The notes: generated by a model not told the origin, from the sequence alone. DNA of 64,000 nucleotides from Pseudomonas sp. PSB18 (GCF_014596565.1 NZ_NOIN01000007.1:1-64000), one strand, 5' to 3'. Shown: positions 51,875 through 61,350, counted from the first letter of the stretch. Program-made: numbers and translations.

Positions 51875-52546
51875 ATGCGCGAACAGGATTACGCAGTGAA
51901 CAACAGCGTGCAGGCCGAGCAGCTAGAGGTTAGCCGCGTCCTGCGCAACACTTATGGCCTGCTGGCACTCACGCTCGCTTTCAGCGGTGTGATGGCCTAC
52001 GTCGCCCAGCAGATGCATGTCGGCTACCCGAATGTGTTCGTGGTGCTGATCGGCTTCTATGGACTTTTCTTCCTGACCAACAAACTTCGCGATTCGGGCT
52101 GGGGCCTGGTCTCGGCGTTCGCCCTGACCGGTTTCATGGGGTTCATACTCGGCCCGATCCTCAACCTTTATCTCAAGATGCAGGGCGGCGCTGAACTGGT
52201 CAGCTCGGCCTTTGCCATGACCGCACTGGTGTTCGGTGGGTTGTCGGCGTATGTGCTGATCACCCGCAAGGACATGAGTTTCCTGGGCGGTTTCCTCACC
52301 GCCGGGTTCTTTGTGCTGGTGGGGGCGATGCTGGTCAGCTTCTTCTTCCAGATCAGCGGCCTGCAATTGGCGATCAGCGCCGGTGTCGTGCTGTTTTCCG
52401 CGCTGATGATCCTGTACCAGACCAGCGCGATCATCCATGGCGGCGAGCGCAACTACATCATGGCGACCATCAGCCTGTATGTATCGATCTATAACCTGTT
52501 CGTCAGCCTGCTGCAGCTGTTTGGCCTGATGGGGCGCGACGACTGA
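51875..52546 (+). CDS. BAX inhibitor-1 / YccA family membrane protein
   Basis: 223 residues with seven membrane helices from about residue 28. The family segments GVMAYVAQQM, GFMGFILGPILNLYL and a C-terminal SLYVSIYNLFVSLLQLF are clear. YccA of E. coli modulates the membrane protease FtsH; the fold can leak Ca2+/H+. GGAGGAG lies about seven bases before ATG 51875, and a strong terminator follows. Confidence 0.92.
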   Translation: MREQDYAVNNSVQAEQLEVSRVLRNTYGLLALTLAFSGVMAYVAQQMHVGYPNVFVVLIGFYGLFFLTNKLRDSGWGLVSAFALTGFMGFILGPILNLYLKMQGGAELVSSAFAMTALVFGGLSAYVLITRKDMSFLGGFLTAGFFVLVGAMLVSFFFQISGLQLAISAGVVLFSALMILYQTSAIIHGGERNYIMATISLYVSIYNLFVSLLQLFGLMGRDD

Positions 52547-52561
52547 TTGCAAGCGCTACAC

Positions 52562-52588
52562 AAAGCCCGCTTCGGCGGGCTTTTTTTC
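52562..52588 (+). terminator. Terminator after the YccA-like gene
   Basis: AAAGCCCGC TTCG GCGGGCTTTTTTT: a nine-base stem with a stable TTCG loop and seven T. Confidence 0.93.
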
Positions 52589-52923
52589 GCCTGCGATTTG
52601 TATTGTGGCCATTTGCCTAGAAAGTGCCGCCATGTGATGGCGACTTTGAATAAATGATCTACACCTATGGCAAGGAAGCGGCATTGCCAGGAAGGTATGA
52701 AATGAATCGCTGCCATGCGAAGTCTCGCATCAACCCCTCAGGAACCTTGTGTTCGGCGACCGAGCCAGGACCAACCGTGCCTGGCTTTGAGCCGAAGGAG
52801 GTCATTCGCACCTAGAAAGTGGACCGTGACAGGCTCGGCGCCGTGCCGCCTGAAAACAGAAGGAGGTCCTGCGCATCGGTCAGGAAGCTGATGAGAGGGC
52901 GCCTCCCTATAAGGAGATATTCG
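52589..52923. other. 335-base leader region before the mono-haem protein
   Basis: No full-size gene. It holds one possible 37-codon frame (52702-52815) and several GGAGG-like stretches and small hairpins (GCCAGGACC/GTGCCTGGC near 52765-52785; GAGGGCGCCTCCC near 52896). This may be a structured leader. Confidence 0.4.
52702..52815 (+). CDS. Possible leader peptide
   Basis: 37 codons beginning MNRCHAKSRINPSG and ending PKEVIRT, with GGAAGG six bases before the ATG. It ends 108 bases before the mono-haem protein gene. No homologue is known to me and the Cys/Pro-rich sequence may be chance. Confidence 0.2.
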   Translation: MNRCHAKSRINPSGTLCSATEPGPTVPGFEPKEVIRT

Positions 52924-54264
52924 ATGAAGCATTCCCAAGGAAAAGTCGTTGCATTTCTGTCCCTGGCAGGGGCGATGTCCATGATCTGCGCCCACGCCGG
53001 AACCTTCCCCGATTTTGGCTATGCCCCCCCAAAAGGTGATTATTCCGGAGAGCTTTTCCAGCTCAGCCAGAACTATCCCACCGTGGCGCCGGGCGCGTCG
53101 TCGATGCCGGCGTTCTTCAAGCAACTGCCCAAGACATTCTCCAACGACTTTGAAACCTGGCGCCCCTACATGAACGAGGTGAAGAAGTACTGTCTGGAGG
53201 GCAACACCGGGATTGGCTGGAATGTGCAGAAGAACAAGGTTCGCCAGTGGTATCACATGCCCTGGCAGCACTACGGTCTCAACGGTCGCGAGGGTATTCA
53301 CGGGCTCACCAAGGAGGCGCCGATCCAGCCCCTGCAGTTGGCGAGTACGCAAACCGGCAGTGGGCAGACCTACGCCGTGGGCATCTACAACGACATAGGG
53401 GCCTACACCATTGGCCAGGTCTGGAAAGACCCGCAGAACCCCGATCCGAGCTACACCTCCAAACCCAAGGGCTTCGGCAACGGCACGGTCGTGTGCAAGG
53501 CGCTGTTTGCTGATATCGACGTCAGTACGGTGCCGTTCCTGGCCAATCCATTGCTCTGGAAGGCTTACACCGCCAAGACGTTCACCTCGACAAGCCGTGC
53601 CGTGACCAATGTTGCGCTGATACAGATGGACATCGCTGTGCGCGACACCCGGGTGAGCGACACCGGCTGGCTCTTCGGCACCTTCCAATACAACGGCGCC
53701 ATTACCGGTAAAGCGAATTGGGACAACCTGGTGCCGGTGGGAATCATGTGGGGGAACGATCCCCAGGAGAAGGGCCATGCGTTCACCAACCCAACGCCAA
53801 CCGTAACCAAAATCAACCCGGCGTTGAAGCAGACCGCAATCAATGCCAATACCAAGGAACTGCCGCCGACTCATCTGGGGTGGAACGGGCGCCTCAACGG
53901 CCCGGTGGACAATCCCCAGGCGTCCTGTACGAGCTGTCACATGACCGCGGAATACCAGCAACGGGCGCTCATGAACCCGACGTTCCAGGCCAATCCGCCG
54001 ACAGTCGGGGGTGATGTCTGGATGCAATGGTTCCAGAATATTCCGGCCGGACAGCCTTTCACACCGGATACACAAAGCACGGACTACAGCTTGCAATTGT
54101 CCGGTGCCCTGGCCAACTTCTATAACTGGAAGTGCGACCTCGGTGGCGTTTATGCGGACAAAAAGAATGCGTGCGACAAGGCACGGCCCATCACGTTGAT
54201 GAAAGAGAGCAACGTGCCTCAGGAGGAGGTGTACAAGGTACAACGCAGCCCGGAAGCGGAATAA
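52924..54264 (+). CDS. Secreted mono-haem c-type protein
   Basis: 446 residues. Signal peptide to about residue 25 (AHAG), mature part rich in aromatic residues, with one c-type haem motif CTSCH (Cys335, Cys338, His339). The rest does not match a common cytochrome family: WQHYGLNGREGIHGLTKEAP, TYAVGIYNDIGAYTIGQVW and GWNGRLNGPVDNPQASC. It is probably periplasmic and may be an oxidoreductase or electron carrier; related uncharacterised proteins in Proteobacteria carry the same single haem site. AAGGAG seven bases before ATG 52924 sets the start. Confidence 0.75.
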   Translation: MKHSQGKVVAFLSLAGAMSMICAHAGTFPDFGYAPPKGDYSGELFQLSQNYPTVAPGASSMPAFFKQLPKTFSNDFETWRPYMNEVKKYCLEGNTGIGWNVQKNKVRQWYHMPWQHYGLNGREGIHGLTKEAPIQPLQLASTQTGSGQTYAVGIYNDIGAYTIGQVWKDPQNPDPSYTSKPKGFGNGTVVCKALFADIDVSTVPFLANPLLWKAYTAKTFTSTSRAVTNVALIQMDIAVRDTRVSDTGWLFGTFQYNGAITGKANWDNLVPVGIMWGNDPQEKGHAFTNPTPTVTKINPALKQTAINANTKELPPTHLGWNGRLNGPVDNPQASCTSCHMTAEYQQRALMNPTFQANPPTVGGDVWMQWFQNIPAGQPFTPDTQSTDYSLQLSGALANFYNWKCDLGGVYADKKNACDKARPITLMKESNVPQEEVYKVQRSPEAE

Positions 54265-54305
54265 CGTAAGCCCGGCCTCGGTCCACCGCCGAGGCCGGAT
54301 CCGAC

Positions 54306-54743
54306 TCAGGCCATCGGAGGCAGGCGCCGCTTGACCGGGGTCTTCTTGACGATAGCGGTACTGGTTTCAGCCAGGACATTGAGTTTGTCCAGCAGGGTGT
54401 CCAACTGTTCCATCGAGCGCACGTGCAGCCGGGCGATGAAGCAATCGTCGCCGGTCACCTTGTCGCATTCGGTAAATTCGGCGATGGCCTGGATCTGCCG
54501 TTCCACTTCCTGCAACTGCCCCGGTAACGGGCGGATGCGGACAATGGCCTGAAGCTGGTAGCCGAAGCACTTCGGGTCTACCTCAACGGTATAGGCCCTC
54601 AGCACGCCGCGTTCCTCGAGCCGCCTCAGGCGCTCGGCCACGCTGGGCGAGGAGAGGCCGCTCAGGTTCGCCAGGGCCTTGAGCGAGCGCCGGGAATCTT
54701 CCATCAGCGCACTGATGAGGATCTGATCAATATCGTCCGTCAT
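54306..54743 (-). CDS. Lrp/AsnC family transcriptional regulator
   Basis: 145 residues. N-terminal helix-turn-helix (DQILISALMEDSRRSLKALA, NLSGLSSPSVAERLRRLEE) and the C-terminal RAM ligand-binding domain (IRPLPGQLQEVERQ, VTGDDCFIARLHV). It is divergent from the EamA transporter gene 131 bases away, which it probably controls, as Lrp-type regulators often govern amino-acid exporters. GGAG lies five bases before ATG 54743. Confidence 0.92.
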   Translation of the reverse strand: MTDDIDQILISALMEDSRRSLKALANLSGLSSPSVAERLRRLEERGVLRAYTVEVDPKCFGYQLQAIVRIRPLPGQLQEVERQIQAIAEFTECDKVTGDDCFIARLHVRSMEQLDTLLDKLNVLAETSTAIVKKTPVKRRLPPMA

Positions 54744-54877
54744 GTCGACTCCGTTAGGCGAATGCCTGAAGTTGCCTTGATAAAAAAGGTCGAACGGCAG
54801 TTTAGCCTTTTTCAATCCATGGAGAAGCCCTTCACTGGCTTGTCATACTGTGCCCCACTTGCTGAAGGAGCCTGATG

Positions 54878-55771
54878 ATGGACAAGACCTTACGTCGCGG
54901 TTCGCTGGAAATGACCGCCGCCATGCTGATTTCCGGAACCATAGGCTGGTTCGTGCTGGTTTCCGGCCTGCCGGTGTTGGATGTGGTGTTCTGGCGTTGC
55001 GTGTTCGGTGCGGCCACTCTGTTGCTGATTTGCGCCGGATTCGGTTTTTTACGCCGGGACATCCTGACCCGCACGACATTTCTGCTGGCGGTGCTCAGTG
55101 GGGTGGCGATCGTTGGCAACTGGGTGTTGCTGTTCGCTTCCTATTCACGGGCCTCGATTGCCATCGGCACTGCAGTGTACAACGTCCAACCGTTCATGTT
55201 GGTGGGGTTGGCTGCGCTGTTCCTGGGGGAGAAAATCACCGCGCAAAAGCTGTTCTGGCTGGCGGTGTCGTTTCTCGGGATGCTGGCGATTGTCAGCGCC
55301 CATGGTGAGCAGGGGCAGGGCAGCGGGGAGTATCTGGTGGGCATTGCCCTGGCACTCGGGGCGGCGCTGCTGTACGCCATTGCTGCGCTGATCATCAAGC
55401 GCTTGACCGGTACACCACCGCACTTGATTGCGCTGGTGCAGGTCAGCACCGGGGTATTGCTGCTGGCACCCTGGGCAAACTTCTCGGCTCTGCCGCAACA
55501 GCCCGAGGCCTGGGCCAGCCTCATCACTCTCGGAATGGTCCACACCGGGGTCATGTATGTGTTGTTGTACAGCGCGATCCAACGCCTGCCGACCGCAATC
55601 ACCGGCGCACTGTCATTCATCTACCCGATCGCGGCGATTTTCGTCGACTGGTTCGCCTTCGGCCATCGCCTCGAACCGCTGCAATGGCTGGGTGTGGCGG
55701 CGATCCTGCTGGCGGCTGCCGGCATGCAGCAGGGCTGGGGCATCAAGGCACGCCGTCCAGCCCTGCTGTAG
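54878..55771 (+). CDS. EamA/DMT family transporter
   Basis: 297 residues with ten predicted membrane helices in two EamA repeats (5-130 and 150-285); ends of repeats are marked by VYNVQPFMLVGLAALFLGEK and LSFIYPIAAIFVDWFAFGH. It is an inner-membrane transporter, probably exporting an amino acid or metabolite, next to an Lrp-type regulator. AAGGAG lies seven bases before ATG 54878; the ATG at 54875 immediately before is an alternative. Confidence 0.9.
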   Translation: MDKTLRRGSLEMTAAMLISGTIGWFVLVSGLPVLDVVFWRCVFGAATLLLICAGFGFLRRDILTRTTFLLAVLSGVAIVGNWVLLFASYSRASIAIGTAVYNVQPFMLVGLAALFLGEKITAQKLFWLAVSFLGMLAIVSAHGEQGQGSGEYLVGIALALGAALLYAIAALIIKRLTGTPPHLIALVQVSTGVLLLAPWANFSALPQQPEAWASLITLGMVHTGVMYVLLYSAIQRLPTAITGALSFIYPIAAIFVDWFAFGHRLEPLQWLGVAAILLAAAGMQQGWGIKARRPALL

Positions 55772-55778
55772 TGCGGGG

Positions 55779-57404
55779 TCAGAAGATGTAGTCGGTGGTC
55801 AGGAAGTTCGAGTCCCGCTCGCGGATGATGTCGCTGATCAGCGCTTTATTGCTCTCCTGGAACTTGGTCGCCACCAGGGTGCGGATCGAAAAGGTACGCA
55901 GCGCATCGTGCACGGACAAGGTGCCCTCGGCCGAGTTTTTCCGGCCGTTGAACGGGAACGTGTCCGGCCCGCGTTGGCATTGGGCATTGATGTTGATGCG
56001 CCCGACCTGGTTGGCGAATGTGTCCACCAGCTTGCCGATTTCAGCCGGGTGAGTGCCGAAGATACTCAGTTGCTGGCCGAAGTCGGACTCCAGCACGTAG
56101 TCGATCACGGTATTGAGGTCGCGATACGGCACGATGGGCACCACCGGGCCGAACTGCTCCTCGTGATAGACCCGCATCGCGGTGTTTACCGGATAGAGCA
56201 CGGCGGGGTAGAAGAATGAGCTGCGGGATTCGCCGCCGTGTGCGTTGGTCACCGCCGCACCCTTGGCCACCGCGTCGTCCACCAGGGAACGCAGGTAATC
56301 GATCTTGCCGGCCTCGGGCAGCGGCGTCAGCGCCACGCCGTCCTCCCAGGGCATGCCCGGCTTGAGGGTGGCGAGCCTGGCGTTGAATTTCTCGATGAAT
56401 GCCGGTGCCACGTCCTCATGGACGAAGAGGATTTTCAACGCCGTGCAGCGCTGGCCGTTGAAGGACAGCGAGCCGGTCAACGCTTCGCTGACGGCATTGT
56501 CGAGGTCGACGTCCGGCAGCACCAGCCCCGGGTTTTTCGCATCCAGCCCCAGGGCGGCACGCAGGCGGTGTGGGCGCGGGTGGAGCTTCTTCAGGTCGCT
56601 GGCGGCCTTGTTGGTGCCGATGAAGGCGAAGATGTCGATCTTGCCGCTGGCCATCAACGCGCTGACGGTTTCCCGGCCGCTGCCGTAGATCACGTTGATC
56701 ACACCCGCCGGGAAACTGTCGCGGAAGGCTTCCAGCAGCGGCCGCACCAGCAGGACGCCGAGCTTGGCCGGCTTGAATACCACGGTGTTGCCCATGATCA
56801 AGGCGGGGATCAGGGTGGTGAAGGTCTCGTTCAGCGGATAGTTGTAGGGCCCCATGCACAGGGCCACGCCCAGGGGCACGCGACGGATCTGCCCGAGGGT
56901 GTCCTGTTCCAGCTCGAAACGGCTGGAGCGCCGGTCGAGCTCCTTGAGGGCATTGATGGTGTCGACGATGTAGTCGCAGGTACGGTCGAACTCCTTCTGG
57001 GAATCCTTGAGGTTCTTGCCGATTTCCCACATCAGCAGCTTGACGACGGCTTCGCGCTGCTCGCGCATGCGCGCCAGGAAGGTTTCCACGTGGCGGATAC
57101 GCTCGGCCACCCGCATTGTCGGCCACAGGCCCTGGCCGCGATCGTAAGCCCGGACGGCGGCGTCCAGGGCGGTGAGGGCGGTTTCGGCATCCAGCAGCGG
57201 CGTACTGCCGAGTACCACTTGTTCATCGCCTTGTTCACCGGCCAGGTACACCGGGCTACGCACGACGGCCAGCGGTCCCGGCCAGGTTTTCAGGACGCCA
57301 TCGACCAGGTATTCACGCTGCTCGATCCGCTCTTCGAGGCGATAGGCCTGGGGGATATCGGCGGCACTGGGAAACAGATTGGCGAGAAGGTTGGCTGTGG
57401 TCAT
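55779..57404 (-). CDS. Non-phosphorylating glyceraldehyde-3-phosphate dehydrogenase-like (GapN) aldehyde dehydrogenase
   Basis: 541 residues, about 50 longer than most ALDHs. PYNYPLNETFTTLIPALIMG holds the cofactor-binding Asn, the nucleophile Cys lies in SFNGQRCTALK, and the tail contains CQRGPDTFPFNGRKNSAEGT, the sequence pattern of GapN-type enzymes, which oxidise glyceraldehyde-3-phosphate directly to 3-phosphoglycerate with NADP+. The usual GapN form is about 480 residues, so this belongs to the longer bacterial branch and its substrate is less certain. It is convergent with the EamA gene. Confidence 0.85.
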   Translation of the reverse strand: MTTANLLANLFPSAADIPQAYRLEERIEQREYLVDGVLKTWPGPLAVVRSPVYLAGEQGDEQVVLGSTPLLDAETALTALDAAVRAYDRGQGLWPTMRVAERIRHVETFLARMREQREAVVKLLMWEIGKNLKDSQKEFDRTCDYIVDTINALKELDRRSSRFELEQDTLGQIRRVPLGVALCMGPYNYPLNETFTTLIPALIMGNTVVFKPAKLGVLLVRPLLEAFRDSFPAGVINVIYGSGRETVSALMASGKIDIFAFIGTNKAASDLKKLHPRPHRLRAALGLDAKNPGLVLPDVDLDNAVSEALTGSLSFNGQRCTALKILFVHEDVAPAFIEKFNARLATLKPGMPWEDGVALTPLPEAGKIDYLRSLVDDAVAKGAAVTNAHGGESRSSFFYPAVLYPVNTAMRVYHEEQFGPVVPIVPYRDLNTVIDYVLESDFGQQLSIFGTHPAEIGKLVDTFANQVGRININAQCQRGPDTFPFNGRKNSAEGTLSVHDALRTFSIRTLVATKFQESNKALISDIIRERDSNFLTTDYIF

Positions 57405-57571
57405 GTCGTTACTCCCTCAAAGAAATGAACCCTGACGACTCACCGTCGTCTTCGCTTCCAGGGTTATACGCCTTAATGGGGGGAGTTTTTAAGTGGCATG
57501 GGCCGGCAGCTGCGTTTTTGCCGGCCCGGATGCGCAATGCTGCTCACTTGAGACTTGCCACAGTTCGGTAT

Positions 57572-58486
57572 TTACCAACGCATCCGTACACCCATACTGG
57601 CAATCACGCCATTGAGGTCGTTGTCGTCGACGTCGCTGCTGTAATCGGCACTGACATACAGGCTCACCACGGGCGTGACCCGGGCGACCAGGCCCAGGCC
57701 CAGCTCGACGGTAGAGGACTTGCGGCTGCTGCTGATCTTGTCGACCTTGTCCAGGGAAAGGGTGTCGGCGCTCTGGACGGTGTGCCACAGGTTGGTCCGC
57801 ACGTAGGGCTCCACGCCCAGGCCATTGACCTCGTAAGTGCCTTTGAGTCGCGCCCCCACACGCCCGCTCCAGGTACTCAGTGCACTGCTGCTGCCATCCT
57901 CGGCGTTACCGGTGTCGAGGGTCACGCGTTGGTTGATCAGTTGCGCCTGAGGTTCGACCACCCAGTTGTCACTGATGCCGATGGGGAAGCCGCCTTCGAC
58001 CGACAGCGTGACGGCGCTGCCTTCGGTCGCCTGGCGCTGGCCTTGTTCGGTACGGCTGTAGCCGTTGACCCGGCCGCCACTGGCGCTGAGGTCCACATGC
58101 CAGCCAGCCGGGCCGGTGAGGCTCCAGTAGGCGCCCAGGTTCGTCCCCTGCAGGTTCAGCGCATCTTTGCCCGGCTCGGCCATGGCCGGACTGACCAGCA
58201 CGCCGCCGACATTGGCGATGATCTGGCTCTGGCCACCGATCAGGCCCATGCGCTGGGTATGGCCGTTGTCGTTGCGAAGCGTGAACAGTGCGGGCCCCTT
58301 GTCGGATGCGGGGTCGGGATTGATGAGGGTGGCGTTCGGGTTGTCGGCGGGTGTTCGGCCATACCAGGGTTGCGATGAATGCTCGACGGGCCAGGCCATG
58401 ACCTCCATGGATGAGCACAGCAGTAACGACGTCGACACGGTGTAGAAGGTGGTCGTGATTTCTTGTGGGCGGAGGGAAGTTCTCAT
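57572..58486 (-). CDS. Autotransporter beta-barrel protein with almost no passenger
   Basis: 304 residues. After a probable signal peptide (up to about 31) only about 40-50 residues precede the 12-strand autotransporter barrel, which fills the rest (GLIGGQSQIIANVGG, GAYWSLTGPAGWHVDL, PYVRTNLWHTVQ, VSLYVSADYSSD) and ends MRMRW with the terminal aromatic. It is therefore a barrel without the usual long secreted domain. Its barrel is clearly related to that of the next gene upstream (58777-61200), sharing PYLRANLWHTF-like, SVYASADYSN-like and LEPQ-like blocks. A truncated duplicate or an independent small outer-membrane protein are both possible. The Shine-Dalgarno is weak. Confidence 0.8.
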   Translation of the reverse strand: MRTSLRPQEITTTFYTVSTSLLLCSSMEVMAWPVEHSSQPWYGRTPADNPNATLINPDPASDKGPALFTLRNDNGHTQRMGLIGGQSQIIANVGGVLVSPAMAEPGKDALNLQGTNLGAYWSLTGPAGWHVDLSASGGRVNGYSRTEQGQRQATEGSAVTLSVEGGFPIGISDNWVVEPQAQLINQRVTLDTGNAEDGSSSALSTWSGRVGARLKGTYEVNGLGVEPYVRTNLWHTVQSADTLSLDKVDKISSSRKSSTVELGLGLVARVTPVVSLYVSADYSSDVDDNDLNGVIASMGVRMRW

Positions 58487-58776
58487 GGGGGTCTGCCTTG
58501 CAATCGCATGCGTCTCTCGCTTAGGGCGTCTCTCCTACCCCGAATGAGGGGCGACCGAATGGATTGAGGCAAGTCTCGGGCGGCCCGCCGCAACGGGTTC
58601 CCGAGGCCTGCCCCTGACTGTATTTCCGGGGGTAGTACGGTGTAGTCAAGAAGACCGATGTCATCGCGTCAAGAAACTGGGCGATGAATGGCGATATGAA
58701 ATCAGACCCAATAAATAACTGATTTTTTTCAGTTATCCATGGGCCTGGTTGGCGTCAAATCACCGTCGGTAGCGCG

Positions 58777-61200
58777 TCACCAGCTGACCCGCACGCCGAG
58801 ATTGCCCGCCACGCTGCGTTGCTGGTTACTGTCCAGGTTGTTGCTGTAGTCCGCGCTGGCATAGACGCTGACCGAGGGGGCCAGGCTTACGATCATGCCG
58901 ACGCCCAGGTCGCCGGTGGAAGCGCGCTGTTGGGTCTTGACCCGGTCGGTGTTGTCGAATGTCACCGTGTCGGTGCCGGAGAAGGTGTGCCACAGATTCG
59001 CCCGCAGATACGGCTCGACGGGCATGCCACTGACTTGATAGCGGCCCTTGAGCCGGGCGCCGAGGCGGCCGGTCCAGGCACCGTCGGAATCGAATTCGAC
59101 CCTGGAGATCCCGTCGTCCTGGGTATCCAGGGAGATTTTCTGGTGGATGACCTGGACCTGGGGTTCGAGAACCCAGTCAGTGGCCACGGCGAACGGATAG
59201 CCGGCTTCCGCGGAGAGGGTCAGGGCGTGCCCGCGGTTGTCGATCTTGAGACCGCGGTCGGAGCGATTGTCACCGTCCAGCCGGGTACCCATCACGACCG
59301 CATCGACATAACCACCGGTAGGATCGGTGAGCGTCCAGTAGAGCCCGTAGCTGTCGCCGTCGAGTTCTATCTTGCCGGCTCGTCGGCCCTGGAAGCCCAG
59401 GTTGAAGCCGTCGACGTGACCGTTCAGCTCGGTGTGGCCGACGAAGAAGCCGATGCGCTGGGTCTGGCCGCCGGACATCGGCGAGCTGTACAGATCGTTG
59501 CCCACCTGGAAGCCTTTGATGGAACCGTCGAATCGAGGCGAAACCGTACCGGCCCAGCTCTGGTCCAGATCCTTGCCATAGACCCGACCCCACCCTGCGC
59601 CGAACGCGCCGGTTTCGGTGAGCAGGCGCTGGTCGCCCTGGCGATCATGGAAGGTGCCCAAGGCCATCAGGGTCAGTTGCGCCGCGGCAGGAGGCAACAC
59701 CGACCAGGTGGGCACTTCCGGGCGATACAAGGGAATGGGCGCGGCACCCGGCACCGCAGCCGGCAACGCCGGTAAACTCGGGCTGGGCGCCGCCACCGGT
59801 CCGGCGACCACGGTCGAGCGCAGGTACCAGTTATTTTCATTGCCGTTCACGCCGCCCTTGAACAAGCGGTAATCGAAGGCGCCGGCCGATACCGCATTGG
59901 CCAGCGAAAACGCGCCGCTGTCGCTGATCGCGCCGCCCTGGGCCTGAACCAGTTCGATGCCGTTCTGCGTCGTCAGCGCCCCCGCGCCGCCCACATTCGT
60001 GACAGTGATGGCGGTGGTCCCCGTGAGCGTTCCACCGTTGACCACCAGCTTGTCGCTAGGGGAGTCATCGGCCCCCAGGACCGATTGCAGGCGTAGCTGG
60101 CCGTTGTTACCGACGTAGTTACCCTGCACGGTGAGGGTGTCGTTGGTGCGGTTATTGCCCTGGGTAAGGTCCACCGTTCCGCCGTTGTTGAGCGTTGCCA
60201 ACTGACCGGCGGTGAAGGGGGTAACGCTGCCCTGGGTCGAGGTCAACACGCTGCTGCTGTCGAGGGTGAGGGTGCCCGTGGCCGTGGCGCTGTCACCCAG
60301 GACCAGCGCGTCATTCAGGTCCAGGCGCGAACCCTGGCTGAGGTTGACGTTCTCCCAGTTGACGTAACGGGCACCCGTGCTGGAGGAGCTGCCTTCAAGG
60401 GTCAGGACGTCCTGGCCCAACCCGCCGTTCAGGCTCGGGGTGATGGCGAGCGTTGTTTCATCGAGGCCGCGCAACAACGCCGTGTCATTGCCGTCACCCA
60501 TCAGAATCGCAGAGTGGATCAGCCCACCGCTCCACTGCAGTTGGTCATTGCCGGCACTGGTACGGACCTCGCCGATGATTTCGCCACCGCTGACGGTAAT
60601 GCTGTCATTGCCGCCACTGACACTGACGTTGCCACCGATGCGTCCCGCAGACAGGATGATGGTGTCCTGGCCGAAACCGGTCACCAGGTTACCGATGATC
60701 TGACCGCCCGACATGTCGAAGAGGTTGTCGTCGAGCTTCATATCGACCCGGCCGATCGTGCCTCCGCTCATGTGTGCGATATCGCCGTCTTCGAACGCAT
60801 CGACAATGGTGCCGCCGGACATCGTGAACCTATCGAGGCCATCCCCCTGGGACAGAGACAGGATGCGGCCACCGGTCATGAGAAAGTCGTCGGCCTCCGA
60901 GCCTTGGCTCACGTCACCGTCAATCACGCCGTTGGCATGGATTTCGATGTGATCGGCACCTTCGTCAAACGTGACGTCGCCCTGAATGACGCCACTGCCG
61001 TTGGCGGGCATCGTCAGGCTGTTGTTGCCTGAAAGGTCCGTCAGCCCGGGGCTGGTGCCGCTGTCGCAGACATAGGTGTCATCACCTGCGGTTGGTGTCA
61101 GCGTGCAAGCTGCCATGGTGGTGGGAACGGGTAACAGGAAGGGGGTCGATATCCATAAGGCATTGAACAGCCGCTTGAAAGCATGATTGTGCGAGCTCAT
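58777..61200 (-). CDS. Autotransporter with beta-helix passenger
   Basis: 807 residues. Signal peptide to about residue 31; passenger from about 32 to 490 with short repeats of the form MSGGxI and GDxxFxMxGG (repeats such as MSGGTIVDAFEDGD, MSGGTIGRVDMK, MSGGQIIGNLV), which build a beta-helix; a Pro-rich linker at about 475-500; then the barrel domain to the C-terminus ending GVRVSW. It displays or releases the passenger outside the cell, possibly for adhesion. The sequence motif CTACTGTCAG lies about 128 bases before the start. A hairpin with an A-rich loop (58719-58737) follows the stop. Confidence 0.88.
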   Translation of the reverse strand: MSSHNHAFKRLFNALWISTPFLLPVPTTMAACTLTPTAGDDTYVCDSGTSPGLTDLSGNNSLTMPANGSGVIQGDVTFDEGADHIEIHANGVIDGDVSQGSEADDFLMTGGRILSLSQGDGLDRFTMSGGTIVDAFEDGDIAHMSGGTIGRVDMKLDDNLFDMSGGQIIGNLVTGFGQDTIILSAGRIGGNVSVSGGNDSITVSGGEIIGEVRTSAGNDQLQWSGGLIHSAILMGDGNDTALLRGLDETTLAITPSLNGGLGQDVLTLEGSSSSTGARYVNWENVNLSQGSRLDLNDALVLGDSATATGTLTLDSSSVLTSTQGSVTPFTAGQLATLNNGGTVDLTQGNNRTNDTLTVQGNYVGNNGQLRLQSVLGADDSPSDKLVVNGGTLTGTTAITVTNVGGAGALTTQNGIELVQAQGGAISDSGAFSLANAVSAGAFDYRLFKGGVNGNENNWYLRSTVVAGPVAAPSPSLPALPAAVPGAAPIPLYRPEVPTWSVLPPAAAQLTLMALGTFHDRQGDQRLLTETGAFGAGWGRVYGKDLDQSWAGTVSPRFDGSIKGFQVGNDLYSSPMSGGQTQRIGFFVGHTELNGHVDGFNLGFQGRRAGKIELDGDSYGLYWTLTDPTGGYVDAVVMGTRLDGDNRSDRGLKIDNRGHALTLSAEAGYPFAVATDWVLEPQVQVIHQKISLDTQDDGISRVEFDSDGAWTGRLGARLKGRYQVSGMPVEPYLRANLWHTFSGTDTVTFDNTDRVKTQQRASTGDLGVGMIVSLAPSVSVYASADYSNNLDSNQQRSVAGNLGVRVSW

Positions 61201-61327
61201 GTGCTATCCCTCTGCATCGGCATTCGGGGAACGCCGGTTTCAGCATCGGCTGCACAACAGCTGGCACACAGGGCCTGGCAACGCTCGCTGTATGGGATGG
61301 CACCGTAACAATGAAAGAAAGGTGTCG

Positions 61328-61350
61328 CTACTGTCAGAACTTACAGGTGG
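61328..61350 (-). promoter_or_regulatory. CTGTCAG motif upstream of the autotransporter
   Basis: CTACTGTCAGAACTTACAG then GTGG; the ten bases CTACTGTCAG and the ACAGGTG part equal those at 28260-28284, with similar spacing. Confidence 0.4.

Noticed and set aside
58719..58737. Terminator after the large autotransporter
   Set aside because: The hairpin (AACTGA/TCAGTT) is short, has an A-rich loop and lacks a proper T-run after the stem on the minus strand.
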